NCBI GenBank assembly: GCA_021030915.1
Contig: JAGEMR010000102.1
Location: 45,935-109,934, forward strand
Direction of reading: 5' to 3'
Source: Astrothelium macrocarpum
Taxonomy: Eukaryota > Ascomycota > Dothideomycetes > Trypetheliales > Trypetheliaceae
Length of the DNA stretch: 64,000 nt
Below the pieces are notes generated by a model. The model was not told the DNA's origin. It was given only the letters and a program-made list of their open reading frames with translations, and did no database searches. This document shows positions 22,459 through 35,918 of this stretch, in pieces. Both the position numbers and the translations under genes were made by a program. Every line of letters starts with the position of its first letter. The stretch's first letter is position 1.

Positions 22459-24184
22459 AAGAGACCACCATTAGCCTAGCCGAATATTTATCACAGTTTC
22501 TGGTTGCAACACTCGCAGTGCTATGCCGCACAGCACCGTTTCTCGGGCGTTCAAAAGCATGGTTTCTCTGACCTAGTCGTCCTAGAATTTTTTGATGGCT
22601 TATTTGCAAACTTATGGCAACGATCTAGGCCGCCATGCGCAGTAGCCACAGGCTAATTGTCTGGTTGACGCAGACGGATATTGTGGTAGGCGTGCCTCTA
22701 CTCAATTGCTCTCCGCTTTCGCATGTATTTCGTACATCTTGTGCTTGTACCCGACGCATCTGAGTCGATGTTAGCAAGGCCTCAGTTTTGTCCGTAGAGA
22801 ACATTGCGTACAAGACAATGCCAAGTAAGTGCCGAGCAAGCGCCGAGGATGTATAGAGATGAGCGTCATGCTGTGCGTGCATGGTACTCACGCAACGTGC
22901 GTAAATACACTATAACAGATCGGTAAAAAGCCTGCATGACCGAATCATTACAACATGCGAGTATGAGTATTAATACACTGGTGTCTGGCCCTGTCCTGGT
23001 CTGGCAGTGGTTCTTGGAAGACCAGGATGGTCATATGGATCCATGTACTGGTACGATCTGTGTAGCAGGTACTGGTTCAAGTGATTTCATGTGATGCGTG
23101 TGTTGGAATTAAGTTGACTGCACCAGTGGCTGCAATAAGAAATGTCACCCGCGACCGCGATACATATCATCGCTGCGGACTTCATAGGGAGAGCCTCATA
23201 CAATTTGAAGATATTGGAGCCTATCAGCAATCCAATACAAAATATCTCTTAAGATTTTCTCGATTATCATTGCTGAGGGCCTTTCTATGAGGTGTGTGGC
23301 AATCATATCTTTCACAGTCGCGGATGACATTTCTTATTACAGCCACTAGTGACTGAATGGCTTGTGCTACGTAATCAGGTGTTGATTTAGCTTCGTCAGC
23401 CCTTGTCAGAACAACACACAATTCATCTCGTTCGAATATTCGTTACTTCATAACAGCTTGACTTGTGCTGTTTCGATGATAGTTTTTGAAAAAAAAAAAA
23501 AAGTTAATGATTACTGACTATTACGTGAGAACAGTCTTGCAGCCTGGCTGCCTAACTATGGCTGCGACTTTGGAGCCCACTTTTGATACAGAGGTGCGTC
23601 CCAAAAGTATCCGCTCGCACTGGCGAAACGTAGATCTGCCAGCGCCTAACTTCTGTCAGCTTTTAGTCTGGATGACTCAAAAATATTTAAGGAACAGGAA
23701 AATTAAACAATGTCAAGCCATAAGAGGCTGACGATCAAACGTGCCAGTGCCGTAACGACTGATGCAGCCAGGTGAAGTGAGAAAAGGGGGTAATTCGGTT
23801 TTAATGCAAACATCATCACAAAATTATGCTAGAGGGGTACTCCGCGCAAGCCCTTCATCGGTAGGCATTCAGCCTTAGCACTAAACGCCACCAGATGTCT
23901 ACCATCATGCGATAGCTTCTTACTACTCTTGATTAGCGCTGTCACTGAATGAAAACCAGGTATTTATTTTTTCGCTTTAAAAATTGCAGAGAGAAAATTG
24001 CAGAGAGAGAAAATGACACGTAACCAAATTGTGCATAAAACGCGTGAAGCTAGAAGGCACACAAGAGTAGCAAGATAGCACATGGACCAGAAGGAGTCAA
24101 TGGATAAGGCTCTCGTAGAACAAAAATCTTCGTTCCACCAACTACTGTTGATTTGGTGCTGGAAGGCGGTCTACCTATTGAGTA
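22459..24184. other. Intergenic region with second MITE copy
   Basis: No gene is supported. The region holds the inverted-repeat element at 23121-23351 and a run of A near 23489. The remainder shows nothing assignable. Confidence 0.5.
23121..23351. mobile_element. MITE-like inverted-repeat element, copy 2
   Basis: The left end caccagtggctgcaataaga and the reverse complement of the right end cactagtggctgtaataaga are near identical. Inverted similarity extends about 75 bp inward (gtcacccgcgac against gtcatccgcgac, then further inward). The 231-bp element has no coding capacity. It shares its terminal 30 bp with the element at 4106-4356 (accagnggytgcaa then aaatgtcaccc), so both belong to one family, diverged in the centre. 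Confidence 0.78.
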
Positions 24185-25786
24185 CTAACTATGCTGAAGT
24201 CTATCATTAACGAGTGGAAACCATTGACTGAATCTGTTGAACGGGTCGTATATCTTCTTCAGAGACTGAAGTCTCGGCACATTCTGTCCATATACAGTAC
24301 GCAGTGACTCATCACCGAACGCAAAATTAATATAACTATGCAGAATGTCAGCGTAGATTCTCTAGGACGCACCTGCAGCTCTAGTGAGGACCATCTCAAA
24401 CTTCGATTAACTTACGCTTTGTCAAATGCTAAATCATCTGTTGATCGCCACAGCTCTCTGGCCCTCGTACCAAATGCTTCGGCCTTAGCATCCAGGCTTG
24501 AATCATTGTACCACGCAATAGCAACAGCGTTAAAATTGACATTGCGATTGGCAAACGATGCCGACTCCTCTGGCACTGACCGCGCCTTAATCAACGAGTA
24601 CGCTTCCAACAACACAGAGCTATCACCAGTTCCCGGGTTCTTGACAAATTCTTTGTACTCGTTCCATATAGCACGCCACGTTGCAGGCACCATGTGCTGA
24701 AACGCTACGCCGTAAGACGGCTTTCGGCCGCCTTCGACACAGAACCAATTCCCAGCGTTATTCCACTGGGTGTAAGGGGTAATTCCAGTGCTATCAGATG
24801 AAGGTCCTAATGCGTAGATCGATGCAAAGGCTTTCTTTCCATCAGCCTCGGATCCAAGATAGACGGGCGCGACCAAAATTTCGGGAGAATAATCGACTGA
24901 TCCGGTAGTAATGTATGAAGTCACGAAGTATAAGAAAATTACCATTTTTGGTTCAAGAACCAGGTCATTAATCGTTTGCACAACGGCCTCAAGCTTGTCT
25001 TCTGTGAAAGTCAAGCCTCCAAGCCAAGCTGTACTTTCGTTTTTTGGTACGGATACAGATTTCACGACTGCAGACGTCACGATTCCAAAATTTGGAGCCG
25101 CACCACGCAGTGCCCACCAAAGGTCAGTGTCATTGGATGTGACGGTTCTGAAATCTCCATTAGCCATGACGACGTTCATGGACAAAAGCAGATCAACACC
25201 GAAGCCGTTGAGACCCATTAAATTGCCATAGCCGCCGCCGAGTATAGCGCCGAGAGCTCCTACGCAGTTGCAATTGCCCGTAGTAACTTGGGCGTTGTTG
25301 TTATATGCAGCATTGATGACTTCTGAAATAATGGATCCACCACCTATTGTAGCTTCTGTCCGCTGCGCGTTGAAAGTAACACTATTCAGTCCTCTTAGAT
25401 TGATTAGGAGTCCGGTTTGGTTGAGCGTAAAGGTTGTAGCCCATCCATGGCCACCGCTCTGCGCAAGAAAAGGAATGTCATGCTCGATGCAGTACTGAAC
25501 CTGATCAGATCTCAGCTATTGACGTCTAAGATCTCGAATAAATCTCGTAATTTTATACCGTTTCTTGCACATCTTTCTCCACTGCAACATTCACAACAGT
25601 ACCAGGATGCGGCGCTTCAAACTCACTCCACCTCGGGGCCCCAGAAGTATTATGCACGATAGACGCATTAATGGAGAGTCGAGATCTAAGAGAATCCCAC
25701 GTAACTCCTTCGGACTGCCTTGCCGGTACTCCCAGACAAGCCACAAGAAAGAGCTGAAAGAACAACGCAATTGTGTATGCGCGCAT
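24185..25786 (-). CDS. Secreted FAD-linked oxidase, berberine-bridge type
   Basis: Three exons, 25786-25559, 25500-24416 and 24335-24185, give 487 aa. An N-terminal signal peptide (hydrophobic residues 4-19, then Ala-Arg-Gln) indicates secretion. The PCMH FAD-binding domain shows FLAQSGGHGW with His94 as the likely 8-alpha-histidyl FAD attachment. It also shows GNCNCVGALGAILGGGYG with Cys153 as the likely second, cysteinyl attachment, so the flavin should be bicovalent. The C-terminus has the BBE-type segment YDPFNRFNQWFPL. Members oxidise sugars, oligosaccharides or secondary metabolites with O2; the substrate here is unknown. Several Asn-X-Ser/Thr sites fit a glycosylated extracellular enzyme. 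It stands alone among gene-poor sequence. Confidence 0.88.
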
Positions 25787-27761
25787 CGTTATTGACGATG
25801 AGTAACGTCAATATTTGAAGTTCAATGAAGCATAGCAATGCACTGCTTACACTACAGCCCGAACCTTATAAGCTTGGAATTATTGTCTGTTCAGCTGGGT
25901 TCACATCGGTATGGTCCAGCAAGCGTCGTTGATGCAGATGTGCGGCACACTGAGCCGTGATAGGTATGGAGCGTGAGACGGACCTACATGGTGATCAAAG
26001 CAGACCGGTGGATGACATCCGCAAGGAATTGTAGACTGAAGTACGTCCATTTTGAAACTAAATACCTATAGCATGGGTTAAGGCGTCCACGTTGTAACTG
26101 TAGTGCAGGCAGACCTTGCAAGTTAGACCAGGCCCACAGCGCGGCTTTGGCGTGCTGAAAGCAATGTTGTCCGGCAATTAGATGCGCTGGGCTGCTTTGA
26201 AGGGGAAATGAAAATTGAACAGCCGAGTCTGACTGACTAACCTCCGTCGGGAGAGATCAACCGCTCACCGGTGAAAGTAAGATAGTGCTCTATTTTACCT
26301 GTCGGGGACGAAATTGACACTACTGCTTACGTAAGGTCGCGGTCCCTCAGACCGCGTCCAAGAAATCTACAAAGGAAAATTGGCCACACACGAGTCAAGA
26401 AGACCCCCAGTCTCGTAGATCTCGACGAGTATGATCCGGAAAGCATGGCCCATACACCTACTTGACAAGTGCCGAAGAGAGCTATTTTTCCACAAATGGC
26501 AAATCTAAAACACGGTCCCCCAGCACAAAGAACACCCCAACGACATCAAAAGGAACGAAGACATGCAACAAGTTTTGACAACAGTCCGATATTGGGAGAA
26601 TTGAACTGTGTAAAAGTCTCTCCGAAGTTATCAGTGTTGTGTCAAGGGATGTCGCAACCTCTTGTTCCATTCTGTGATCGTCCTTTTTTATCTAACCTGC
26701 TTCGACGAAATATTGGGACTATGAGGCGCATAACTGGCTACGCATAGATTGAAGAAACTCTCATCCAAAATATACGATAAAAGTGGTAATGGTGTAATCC
26801 TGGAAAGTTTCTGATATCGACTTGGCTGGTATCGAAGGTACATATCCAGGAAATGTTCTAACTGTTTACCTCCCTGAGCATCTTACGCTGGATTATATCG
26901 ACTTTAGCGTTGACTACTGACTTCTTTGCAAGCCCAAAAATCCTATCTATGCTTATCTTTTTCCAGGATGGGTCCGGATTTAGTGGGAGTTTTTGATAAT
27001 CCAACCTACGTGCAAACTCAGCTTGCCGTGCCCTTTCTCTATTGCCTGACTAGCCTTGGCGTCAAGGGTGGAAGAATGCCGAAATCCTATCGAAGGCCGC
27101 GCCAGAACTATCACAGCTGACTTTGGCGATGGAAACCTTTTTGTCGTTCCTATTGTTAGCTTCATTTGCTATCAAGTAAGCCGCTTGTGGACTAGAAAAA
27201 ATTGACATAATCCCGTACAAATCATAGAGACCCCCAACAAAATTATACAAGAGACGCACTGGGGACATTTTCATGAACCAACTGATGCATATTGAACGGT
27301 GGCGAAATTGTACTGGTGCACACCCGGACTAGCGATGTGAGTAGTACTAGAGATGGAAGAAATATGTGTACAATTTTTTCATTTCATGCCAATGCCGGTA
27401 GGGGAGCACAATGCTACAACCCTGTACAAATCTGCTGGGGGCATCCCCAGCATCTCATGACCCATTTATATAATCATGCTTTAAAAAAAAAAACAGACAT
27501 GCTAGCCTCCTTGGGCAATTGCCCAAAACTCCACGCTTTTGAAGAAAAAAAGACAGAGACTGAAACCATGCCATGCACTACTGGGGTATATGCCCGTAAC
27601 AAACCGCCCGCTGAATACGCCTTACCCATGATCTCGTATATGTAATAGTCTAATGCTTCCTCCACCCCCAAATCCCAAAGCGCCATCCATATATATGCCC
27701 ATAATCCTCCCCCGGTAACCTCCATTGCCCTTTTCCCCCCTCTTCCGCCCAAGCCCCCACA
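25787..27761. other. Gene-poor 2-kb stretch
   Basis: No supported gene. A splice-like polypyrimidine-AG near 26967 and short frames on the minus strand around 26980-27274 hint at decayed coding sequence, but I recognise no family. The 3' part (27640-27760) is C-rich and adjoins the CHD1 3' end. Confidence 0.4.
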
Positions 27762-30700
27762 CTACGCCCCCCCATTCACCTTCACGCCATTCGTCGGCTT
27801 CCCCGCCGACTCCTTCTCCCTCTGCTCACCCCCCTCTTTCTCCTTCCGCCGCCCGTAGTACTTTTCGAACTGGCCTTTTAATTTGGCCCCATCGATTGCG
27901 TTGGGGTTCGGCCAGTATCGCTGGGCGGTCCAGTCCCTAAATGCATCGAAACTGATTAGCCCAAAGAACCAGACAGTAAAGAAAAGAAACCAGAAAATAT
28001 AGAAAGGCAGGAAGGGGTAATAGGTTAGTAGGGTGTGAAGTGACTCACCATAACACCATCTCCTCCGCCGAGGAAGCCCGCATGACCCTCACCTCCGCCA
28101 GCACCGCCAGCCCGACATCGATCATGGCAGGCACGAGGAGCTTGGACAGCTCCGCCGGCGAGAAGTTGGCCGTGTTCATGGTGCGCAGCGTCTTGAGCTT
28201 CTCATAGTTGGCGCCGCGGTTGCGGAACTGCAGACACGCCGCCTCTTCCGCCTCGGTCAGGGACGGCGTGCTGGTGGGTGCCAACGACGACGGCTTCTTG
28301 GCGGTAGTAGCTGCTGCGGCGCCATCCTCGGATTTGCGCGCCGCGGGATGCGCGTGGCTGCTTGCCTCCTTGCTGGCCTTGCTGCTGTGGCTCTTGCTCT
28401 TGGGCACGGTGCTGGGTGGAGAGACGCGACGATGACCGCCTTCCGACGAGCGCTCCTTTTTCATGATGTGGGAGTGCTTGTGGATCTTGATGGCGTTGAG
28501 CTGTTCGTCCGACCGCGCATGCTTGGGTCTCGGCTTGCGGACGTCGTCGGTCTCGTCTTCGGCCTTTCGCTTGCGGTCTGGAGTACCCGCGTGGCCGTTG
28601 ACTTTTCGGTCCGGCGTCCCTTTCCTGTCTGGATGCGCAGAAAAGGTATGTTGTCGTGATTCGCCGTGACTGAGACCACGAGCCCGTTGGATTTGGTCGG
28701 ACGACGAGACTTTGCGCATGGCGGTGGGTCCAGGGCTTGCAGTGACCGACTTCTCGGATCGGTGCTTGAGGAGACCAGGATGCTTCTTGTTGTTGCGGTG
28801 GTGATTCTCCAACTGTTTCTTGACGGCGATGTTGGTACCACCACTGGTCTTATCCTTTAGCACCTGGATGAGATAGTTGGCACGTCGGACGAGGTGCACT
28901 GCTCCAGGTGATTTGGCGTGCTTGTCCTCGTTGCCCTCGCGCTCAGCCTTCTTCTCCACGCGGTGCTCCTCAAGGAAGAATTTGTCTCCCATGCCAAGTT
29001 CCGAGTCGTCCCGAATGGCAACCCATGCTCCATACCCATGGCGAGCGATGCCAACGCAGAGCATACCGTCTTCCCGAGCACCCCACGTGCAATCGTATGC
29101 CGCGCCCTTGGTAGCTTCAGGAACGCGGAAGCTTCTCCAGTCAGCCGCGGACGCAACGACATCTCTCATCATGCGCATTTCAATCGGTCGCTGGGTGATT
29201 GTCTCGGCATTCAGACGTTTGACACCTCGATGATCGAAAAGGATGGCCTTTCGCTCTTTCTTTGTGAGAGGCTTGTTGGTTTCCTGCTCAAGAGCTTTCA
29301 AGCGATCCTCTTCGTCACGCATTAGCTGATCAGCTTTGTTCGTGATCTCAAAGAGGGAGCCTTTGAGGACATCAATATCACGACCGATGAGCTTGGCATC
29401 TCGAAGAAAGGCGTCACGACAATCATCAATCGATCCGTACTTTTCGTATGCGCGGATGAGGTTTCGCACCTCGCGTTCGCTGAGGGGTCGCTTGGGGTCT
29501 CGGTCGGTCTCTGAGTCGTCATCTGACTCGTCATCAGCTGCGGCGGCAGCAGCACGGGCCTGCTTCTTTGCAGCACGTTGGTCACGCGCTTCGTGTCCAT
29601 CTACAGGGCCTTTCCGCTTTCGAGGCGCAGCCGACTGTAGTAGTTCCCGTGTCATGCGTTCTTCCTCTTCCTTCCTTGCCTGCTCTTTGACTTCTCTGAT
29701 TTGATCTTCGGGAATGATATCGTCCCATTCAAGATCAGCCTTGACGTCTGTATACTCGAAGCTCCTCAAGAAATCTTCACCTCCAGCAGCGCCAAAGCCT
29801 TCAGCCTGTTCAGTCTTGTGCTCCTCAGCGCTGGCAATCACAGCATCAATGTCCATAGATTCAAGCTCCTGCTGGTTACCAGTTTGCATGAACATCCTTT
29901 GGCCTCGTCGTCTGAGAAGACGATTAATATCATCGATTTCCGGTTCACCAACTTTCTTGGCCACGCGATTGAGGGTATCGGAGTTTTTGTCTGTGATGCC
30001 TTGCTGAATAGTGAGATACTCAAGAATCATCTTGTTCCTGGCCCGTTCGAGAATGTCTTCTTCAAGGGTGTCCTTTGAAACAAATCGGTAAACTTGCACA
30101 GGCTTCGACTGACCGATTCGATGAGCACGTGACATGGCTTGTAAATCGGCTTGAGGGTTCCAGTCCGAGTCCCAGATGATGATTGTATCGGCGGCAGTGA
30201 GGTTTATTCCAAGACCACCAGCTCGTGTAGATAGTAAAAAGATAAAATCTTGACTTTCAGGAGCATTGAAGTGCTCAATTGCTTGAGCACGAGCTGCAGA
30301 GGTAATGGTTCCGTCCAACCGCTGGAACTTTTCGCCTTTCAGTACACAATACTCGCTCAGAATGTTCAGCATATTGACCATTTGGCTAAAGATCAAGACA
30401 CGGTGACCTTCTGCTTTAAGTTTGGTCAGGAGTTTTTCAAGTACCATCATCTTTCCACTGCAAGTGATGAGTGTTTTTAGTACTTCCTTTCGATCGTTAC
30501 GGTCAACAGTCTCCATTCGTCGCTGCTCAGCAATCGGAAAAAGAAATGCGTGGTTGCTAGCTTTCTTCAACTGCATGCTTACGTTGAGTAAAGACGTCTT
30601 CTCGCCGTTACCTCCCTGGTTGAGAGCGGTATAATTCTTCGCGAGAATGTTCTTATAATATTCGAGTTGATAGTCGGAAAGTGCAACCCGAATAATCTTT

Positions 30701-33513
30701 TCGCTCTTGGGAGGGAGATCTTTTTCGACTTTGTTTTTTGTCCGACGCATGATGAGAGGATCCAGAGCATTCCGGAGTTGTGCCAGATTCTGAGCAGCGG
30801 TTGCACTGTCCAAATTGACTTCATCGGCCACGTCGCCTTGGCCAGGTTTGAGAAAGTTCATAAGGGCAGCCAACTCGGTATAGTTGTTTTGCATTGGTGT
30901 GCCCGTGATGAGTAATCGATTAGGGATTCCAAAATTCATCAAGATGGTGTAAAGTTCAGACTTCCGATTTTTCAGTCGGTGGGCCTCGTCCACGAATAGG
31001 AACTGCCATTTGAGAGAACTCAAAAAGGCTTGGTCTTTGATCACATACTCGTAGGTTGTGAGCAAAACATGGAACTTGTACTTTCGGTTATTCCCATTCG
31101 CAAAAAGCTCTTTCTCTTGAATGATTGCACGAGACTCTGGTATTCCGGTATATTTGATGTAGTTGATGTCTGGAGCCCATTTATTGAAAGTGTCTGCCCA
31201 CGCAGGCAACGTCGAGAGAGGTACAACGACCAGGAAAGGACCTTGCTGGCCTCGGTCATGGCGCAGCCAGTTGATGAATGCGATGGTCTGGACTGTTTTC
31301 CCCAAGCCCATCTCGTCTGCGAGAATGACATTATCATCTTTACACCATGAATAGGCTAGGAAATTGACGCCCTCTATCTGAAAGTCTCGTAGCTGACCAT
31401 GTTTGATGTAATCTGGCTGCGTACGGAAACGTGTATATGGTGTCCGTGTTCGAAGCTTCAACTCGTTCTGGTTTGTGACAGGCATTTGGGATGTCCGATC
31501 CAGGTAACGATCAATCTCATCTTGTGCTATTTCGCTTATAAGAGAGGCAGACTCCCAGGTAGCGCCCAAATAATCACACCCTTCCCCTTGAAAAATGTCA
31601 GCGAACGGTAACGTTTAAATGTCAAATGAGCCGTACATAGGATATAGTATTCAGTCCCGTCTTCGCCATCGCGAACATCGATAACGCGGTCAACATTCAT
31701 GCACTTGCGGTAAGCATCAAGCCTGTCTTCGCGTTCGATGCACCACTGCTCCTTGTCCTCAGCTGGGAAGTCGGGGTCATTGAGCTTTTCTTGTGAGTCC
31801 CGAAAAGCACGCCAGAAGTTCTCTAGTCGACGGTATCCTTGGTATTGTGAAAGACTTTCCCATGTCTCCCATGTCGAGTGGTAATGTGATTGACCCTGCC
31901 ATTTAATCTGCAATATCAGTTAGAAATGCCCTAAATGGCAAATCCTCATGGAAGTGTGCAAGACGTACCCAGAACTCATAATCGTGCTTGTTGAGTACTT
32001 CTGTGTTCTCTGCTTTGTATTTGTCAGCCCTCGCTGTGCAGAAAATGAGTAGTTCTGGTGGAACTGCATTACCTAATCCTTCTTTAAGACGTGCATCCAT
32101 GACTGTTTCGATGCCAGACGTTGCGTCGTTACCCCAAGCCCAATTGTTAGGTGTAGCAATTTCTTCTTCACTGTCATCGTTTTCTTCATTATAGTTGGTG
32201 ATTTTGGTGGAACGTCGTTCTGAAAAGCGTTGTGGAGGAGGTGCAAGGGTACCATCATTCTGTAATCGGTTTCGCTTCTTCGACGCAGCAGCGTGACGTC
32301 GTGAAGCAATATAATTGTCCGAGTCGGAATCAAGGTCCTGAGAGAATTCTTGGACTGGAGTGGCACGAGCGGAAGCTATCAAACGTTAGAAACAGGCTAG
32401 ACAAATGATGTAAGAACGGAAAGAAAAGCGCTATTTACTTTTTGAGCGATGTTCTTGTTTTCGCTTCTTTAGACGTGGTGCATCGGACTCGTCTTCTGAA
32501 CTGCTTTCTATCTGGAAAACAGGTGAGCTAAAATCATCAAATTAGCAGGGTGGGGATGGCATACGAGACGACGACTTGGTCGGGCACGACACTACGATGA
32601 TAGGTTAGTACAAAGCCAAGCCAGACGGAAGAAGACGTTTACGCTTCGGCGAAGTCCATATAGCTCTGGATTCTCCCTCATATACTCGTCTTCAGTTATC
32701 GACAACTTTCTCTTTGATACTCTGGCGGATGAGCTGGATGGTGATGGTTCTGCAGCCGGGGCAGTAGTAGCCGTAATGGGTGGTGTTTCAATATCATAAT
32801 CTCCATCTTCGTCTCCCTCTGCATCCTGATCGCTAGCGGTGTCCGTAAGTGGCGATCCTGTAGCTCTGCCTGCTGATGTTGATGCCTGATTCGATGTTCT
32901 GCGGTGTAGATTTGATGGACGGGATGGTTGCTCGGTATTTGAGAGGTCGCTTTCGCTTGAAGGGTGGATTTTGTCAAAGCTGGACATATTGTCTGCCAAA
33001 GGCGACAAATGACCATTCTGGAAAGGAGTACAGGAGTTTGAATCGGTGAGAGCATGTGCTAAGGAGGACCCCGCTAGAGTGATGACAGTGTCAGTGCCAT
33101 TGTTCACGAAAGAATTGGTCGCGGAGAAGGTGAGTAGATGCATTGGAAAGTGCACGAAACGGCGACTCAGAAACAGTCGAAATGAGGTAAAAAAGCAGCA
33201 GTCAAGCCAGATGAATCAAGTCCGACCGTGGAACTGGGCTGTAGATGACATGGGGGTGGACAGCTTCGGGAGAGGATAGCAGCTGCCAGAGGCTCGGCGG
33301 AGCTCTTCCGAATGATTTGGAACAACGGGAAGAGTGCAGAGATGTGAGTGACGCGTAGAAAGAGGCACCGGAAGGCCATGATCGATGATGGGCATCGATT
33401 TGCGTTGGATGGTGATGGAAATCTGGCTGACAGCGGCGGACGGCGATCACGACAGAACAGGAAGCACGGAGAAGGCAGAAAGCAGAAAGGAGAGGAGAGC
33501 ACTTACAGTCCAT
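27762..33513 (-). CDS. CHD1: Chromodomain-helicase CHD1, chromatin remodeller
   Basis: Eight exons: 33513-33507, 33073-32643, 32591-32565, 32511-32439, 32375-31969, 31907-31637, 31586-28049, 27951-27762. They total 4944 nt and 1647 aa. Order of domains: an acidic/basic N-terminus, tandem chromodomains (NKHDYEFW-IKWQGQSHYHSTW and EYYILWEGCDYLGATWES, both across splice junctions), a SNF2 ATPase from about residue 470 (LADEMGLGKT, DEAH, SRAHRIGQ), and a SANT-SLIDE-like DNA-binding region. A Lys-rich tail ends in a CHD1 C-terminal helical domain that continues into the last exon (FDAFRDWTAQRYW). The enzyme spaces nucleosomes in transcribed genes. The first exon is only 7 nt and the third 27 nt. 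It is divergent from RLI1 with 380 bp between starts. Confidence 0.95.
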
Positions 33514-33893
33514 GGCGGCAAAGAGGAGGAGAGGATCGCTTGCTTGGATTAGGTCGGGGTTGTAGGTGGTGGTCAAGGTGGTGTATGGATGTATGGTGGT
33601 GGAAGCAAGTGGTCGTGGATGAGGCTAGCAACTTGAAGGTCGGGGCAGGCCTCGCTTGCACTTCCCGCTCACCGCCCACCGCCCAATCCGCTCCAAGGCA
33701 GCCTGCGCCTAATTACCCCCACTATTGTCTCCCGCACACACACGTACCAACATCACTGCTGAATGCTACCTAATCACCTTTGGCCATCACAACCGCAATC
33801 CGAATGACCCGAGCCGCTCTGCTAGGCCCGTAGTCATTCATCAAGTGCATCAATAAGCCGCCTTGTGGTTGTGCCTTGGCCAAACAACACAAT
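33514..33893. promoter_or_regulatory. Shared upstream region of CHD1 and RLI1
   Basis: The 380 bp between the two start codons must hold both 5' UTRs and core promoters, because the genes are transcribed away from each other. I see no confident TATA box or named motif. Confidence 0.5.
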
Positions 33894-35918
33894 ATGGCAG
33901 ACAAACTTACCCGGTATGCTATCGTCTCATCAAGCCTTTTGGTAGAAACTTTGTCCATTAACAATATCTAGTATTGCCATTGTCAACAATGACAAATGCA
34001 AACCAAAAAAATGCCGGCAGGAATGCAAGAAGTCCTGCCCCGTCGTTCGTACAGGCAAACTTTGCATTGAAGTAACCCCGGACTCCAAAATTGCTTTCAT
34101 CTCTGAGCGACTCTGCATCGGATGCGGTATCTGTCCTAAGAAATGTCCTTTCGATGCCATCAACATTATCAACTTGCCGACCAATCTCGAGACCCAAGTC
34201 ACCCATCGATACTCGGCCAATAGCTTCAAATTGCACCGGCTGCCGATGCCCAGACCTGGTCAAGTCTTGGGTCTGGTTGGAACCAATGGTATTGGAAAGA
34301 GTACAGCTTTAAAGATTCTCAGTGGCAAGCTCAAACCGAATCTGGGCCGATATGACAATCCGCCTGATTGGGAGGAAATTTTGAAATACTTTAGGGGTTC
34401 TGAGTTACAAAGTATGTGGCAAGGACTATAGCTATGATTCCTTCGCTGACAATTGCCAAGACTACTTCACCAAGATCCTGGAGGATAGTCTTGAGGCTGT
34501 CGTCAAACCTCAATATGTTGATCAGATCCCCAAGGCTGTCAAGGGCAATGATCGCTCAGTCGGCGCTCTGATCAAAGCCCGCGCTCAAATGGATAATGTA
34601 GAGCAAATGATGGACGTTCTTGGTACGACATACTTATTAGAGAGCTGAACTTTTCTAATTGTGCATCAGAATTGAGCTACCTCGAGGATCGCAATATCGA
34701 ACTTTTATCTGGTGGAGAATTGCAGCGCTTTGCCATAGCGCTGACATGCGTCCGCAAAGCCGACGTGTACGTTACTAATCGTGTGTAATGTGGAGTAGGC
34801 TATGCTGATGCAGTCTGTACAGTTACATGTTTGACGAGCCATCGTCATTCCTTGATGTCAAGCAACGTCTCGCAGCTGGTCGCATGATTCGCAGCTTGCT
34901 TCGCGATGATGATTATGTCATCGTTGTCGAGCACGATTTGTCAGTATTAGACTACCTATCTGACTTTATTTGTGTGCTCTACGGTAAACCAGCCGTCTAT
35001 GGGGTCGTCACTCTTCCCCAGTCTGTTCGTGAAGGTATCAATATTTTCTTGGATGGCCATATTCCAACTGAAAATCTGCGATTCCGCGAAGAATCCCTTC
35101 AATTCCGCATTGGCGAAGCTGGCGAGGATTTCATGGTTGACAAGTCACGTGGCTACAGCTATCCGAATATGGAAAAAACGCTTGGCGGGTTCCACCTTAC
35201 CATCGAAACTGGTAATTTTACCGACTCTGAAATCATTGTCATGATGGGCGAAAATGGTACCGGCAAAACGACTTTTTGCAAAATGCTTGCCGGTGCTGAA
35301 AAGCCCGATGGCGGAAAGAAAGTCCCAGAAATGAACATTAGTATGAAGCCTCAGAAGATCACGCCCAAATTTCAAGGCACCGTCAGGCAGCTATTTTTCA
35401 AGAAGATCAAAGCTGCATTTTTGAGCCCGCAATTTCAGACTGATGTTTACAAACCTCTGAAAATGGACGATTTCATCGATCAGGAGGTGCAGAATCTATC
35501 TGGGGGTGAATTGCAACGAGTTGCGATAGTTCTTGCTCTTGGGATACCTGCCGACATTTATCTCATCGACGAACCGAGTGCCTATCTTGACTCTGAGCAA
35601 CGTATCGTCGCAGCTAGAGTCATCAAGCGTTTCATCATGCACTCCAAGAAGACGGCCTTCGTCGTCGAGCACGATTTCATCATGGCCACCTATCTCGCAG
35701 ATCGAGTCATCGTCTTCGATGGTCAACCTGCCGTCGATGCTCGTGCACAGTCGCCGGAGAGCTTGCTTACGGGCTGCAACAAATTTCTGAAGAGCTTAGA
35801 TGTGACTTTCAGACGAGACCCCAACTCGTACCGCCCTCGCATCAACAAACTGGACTCGCAGCTGGACCACGAACAGAAGCTCTCTGGGAATTATTACTTC
35901 CTAGAGGAAGAGAGTTGA
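33894..35918 (+). CDS. RLI1: ABCE1/Rli1 ribosome-recycling ATPase
   Basis: Five exons, 33894-33913, 33972-34411, 34461-34622, 34670-34766 and 34823-35918, give 604 aa, close to the 608 aa of the yeast protein. The N-terminus carries the two 4Fe-4S clusters: four Cys spaced CKPKKCRQECKKSC and the ferredoxin-like CIGCGICPKKCP. Two ABC domains follow with Walker A GTNGIGKST and GENGTGKTT, signatures LSGGELQR in both, and Walker B MFDEPSSFLD and LIDEPSAYLD. No membrane domains. Rli1 splits ribosomes after termination and takes part in initiation and ribosome export; it is essential in yeast. All key residues are present. Confidence 0.96.

Noticed and set aside
26980..27274. Overlapping minus-strand frames with protein-like composition
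   Set aside because: No start, no consistent frame and no recognisable family.
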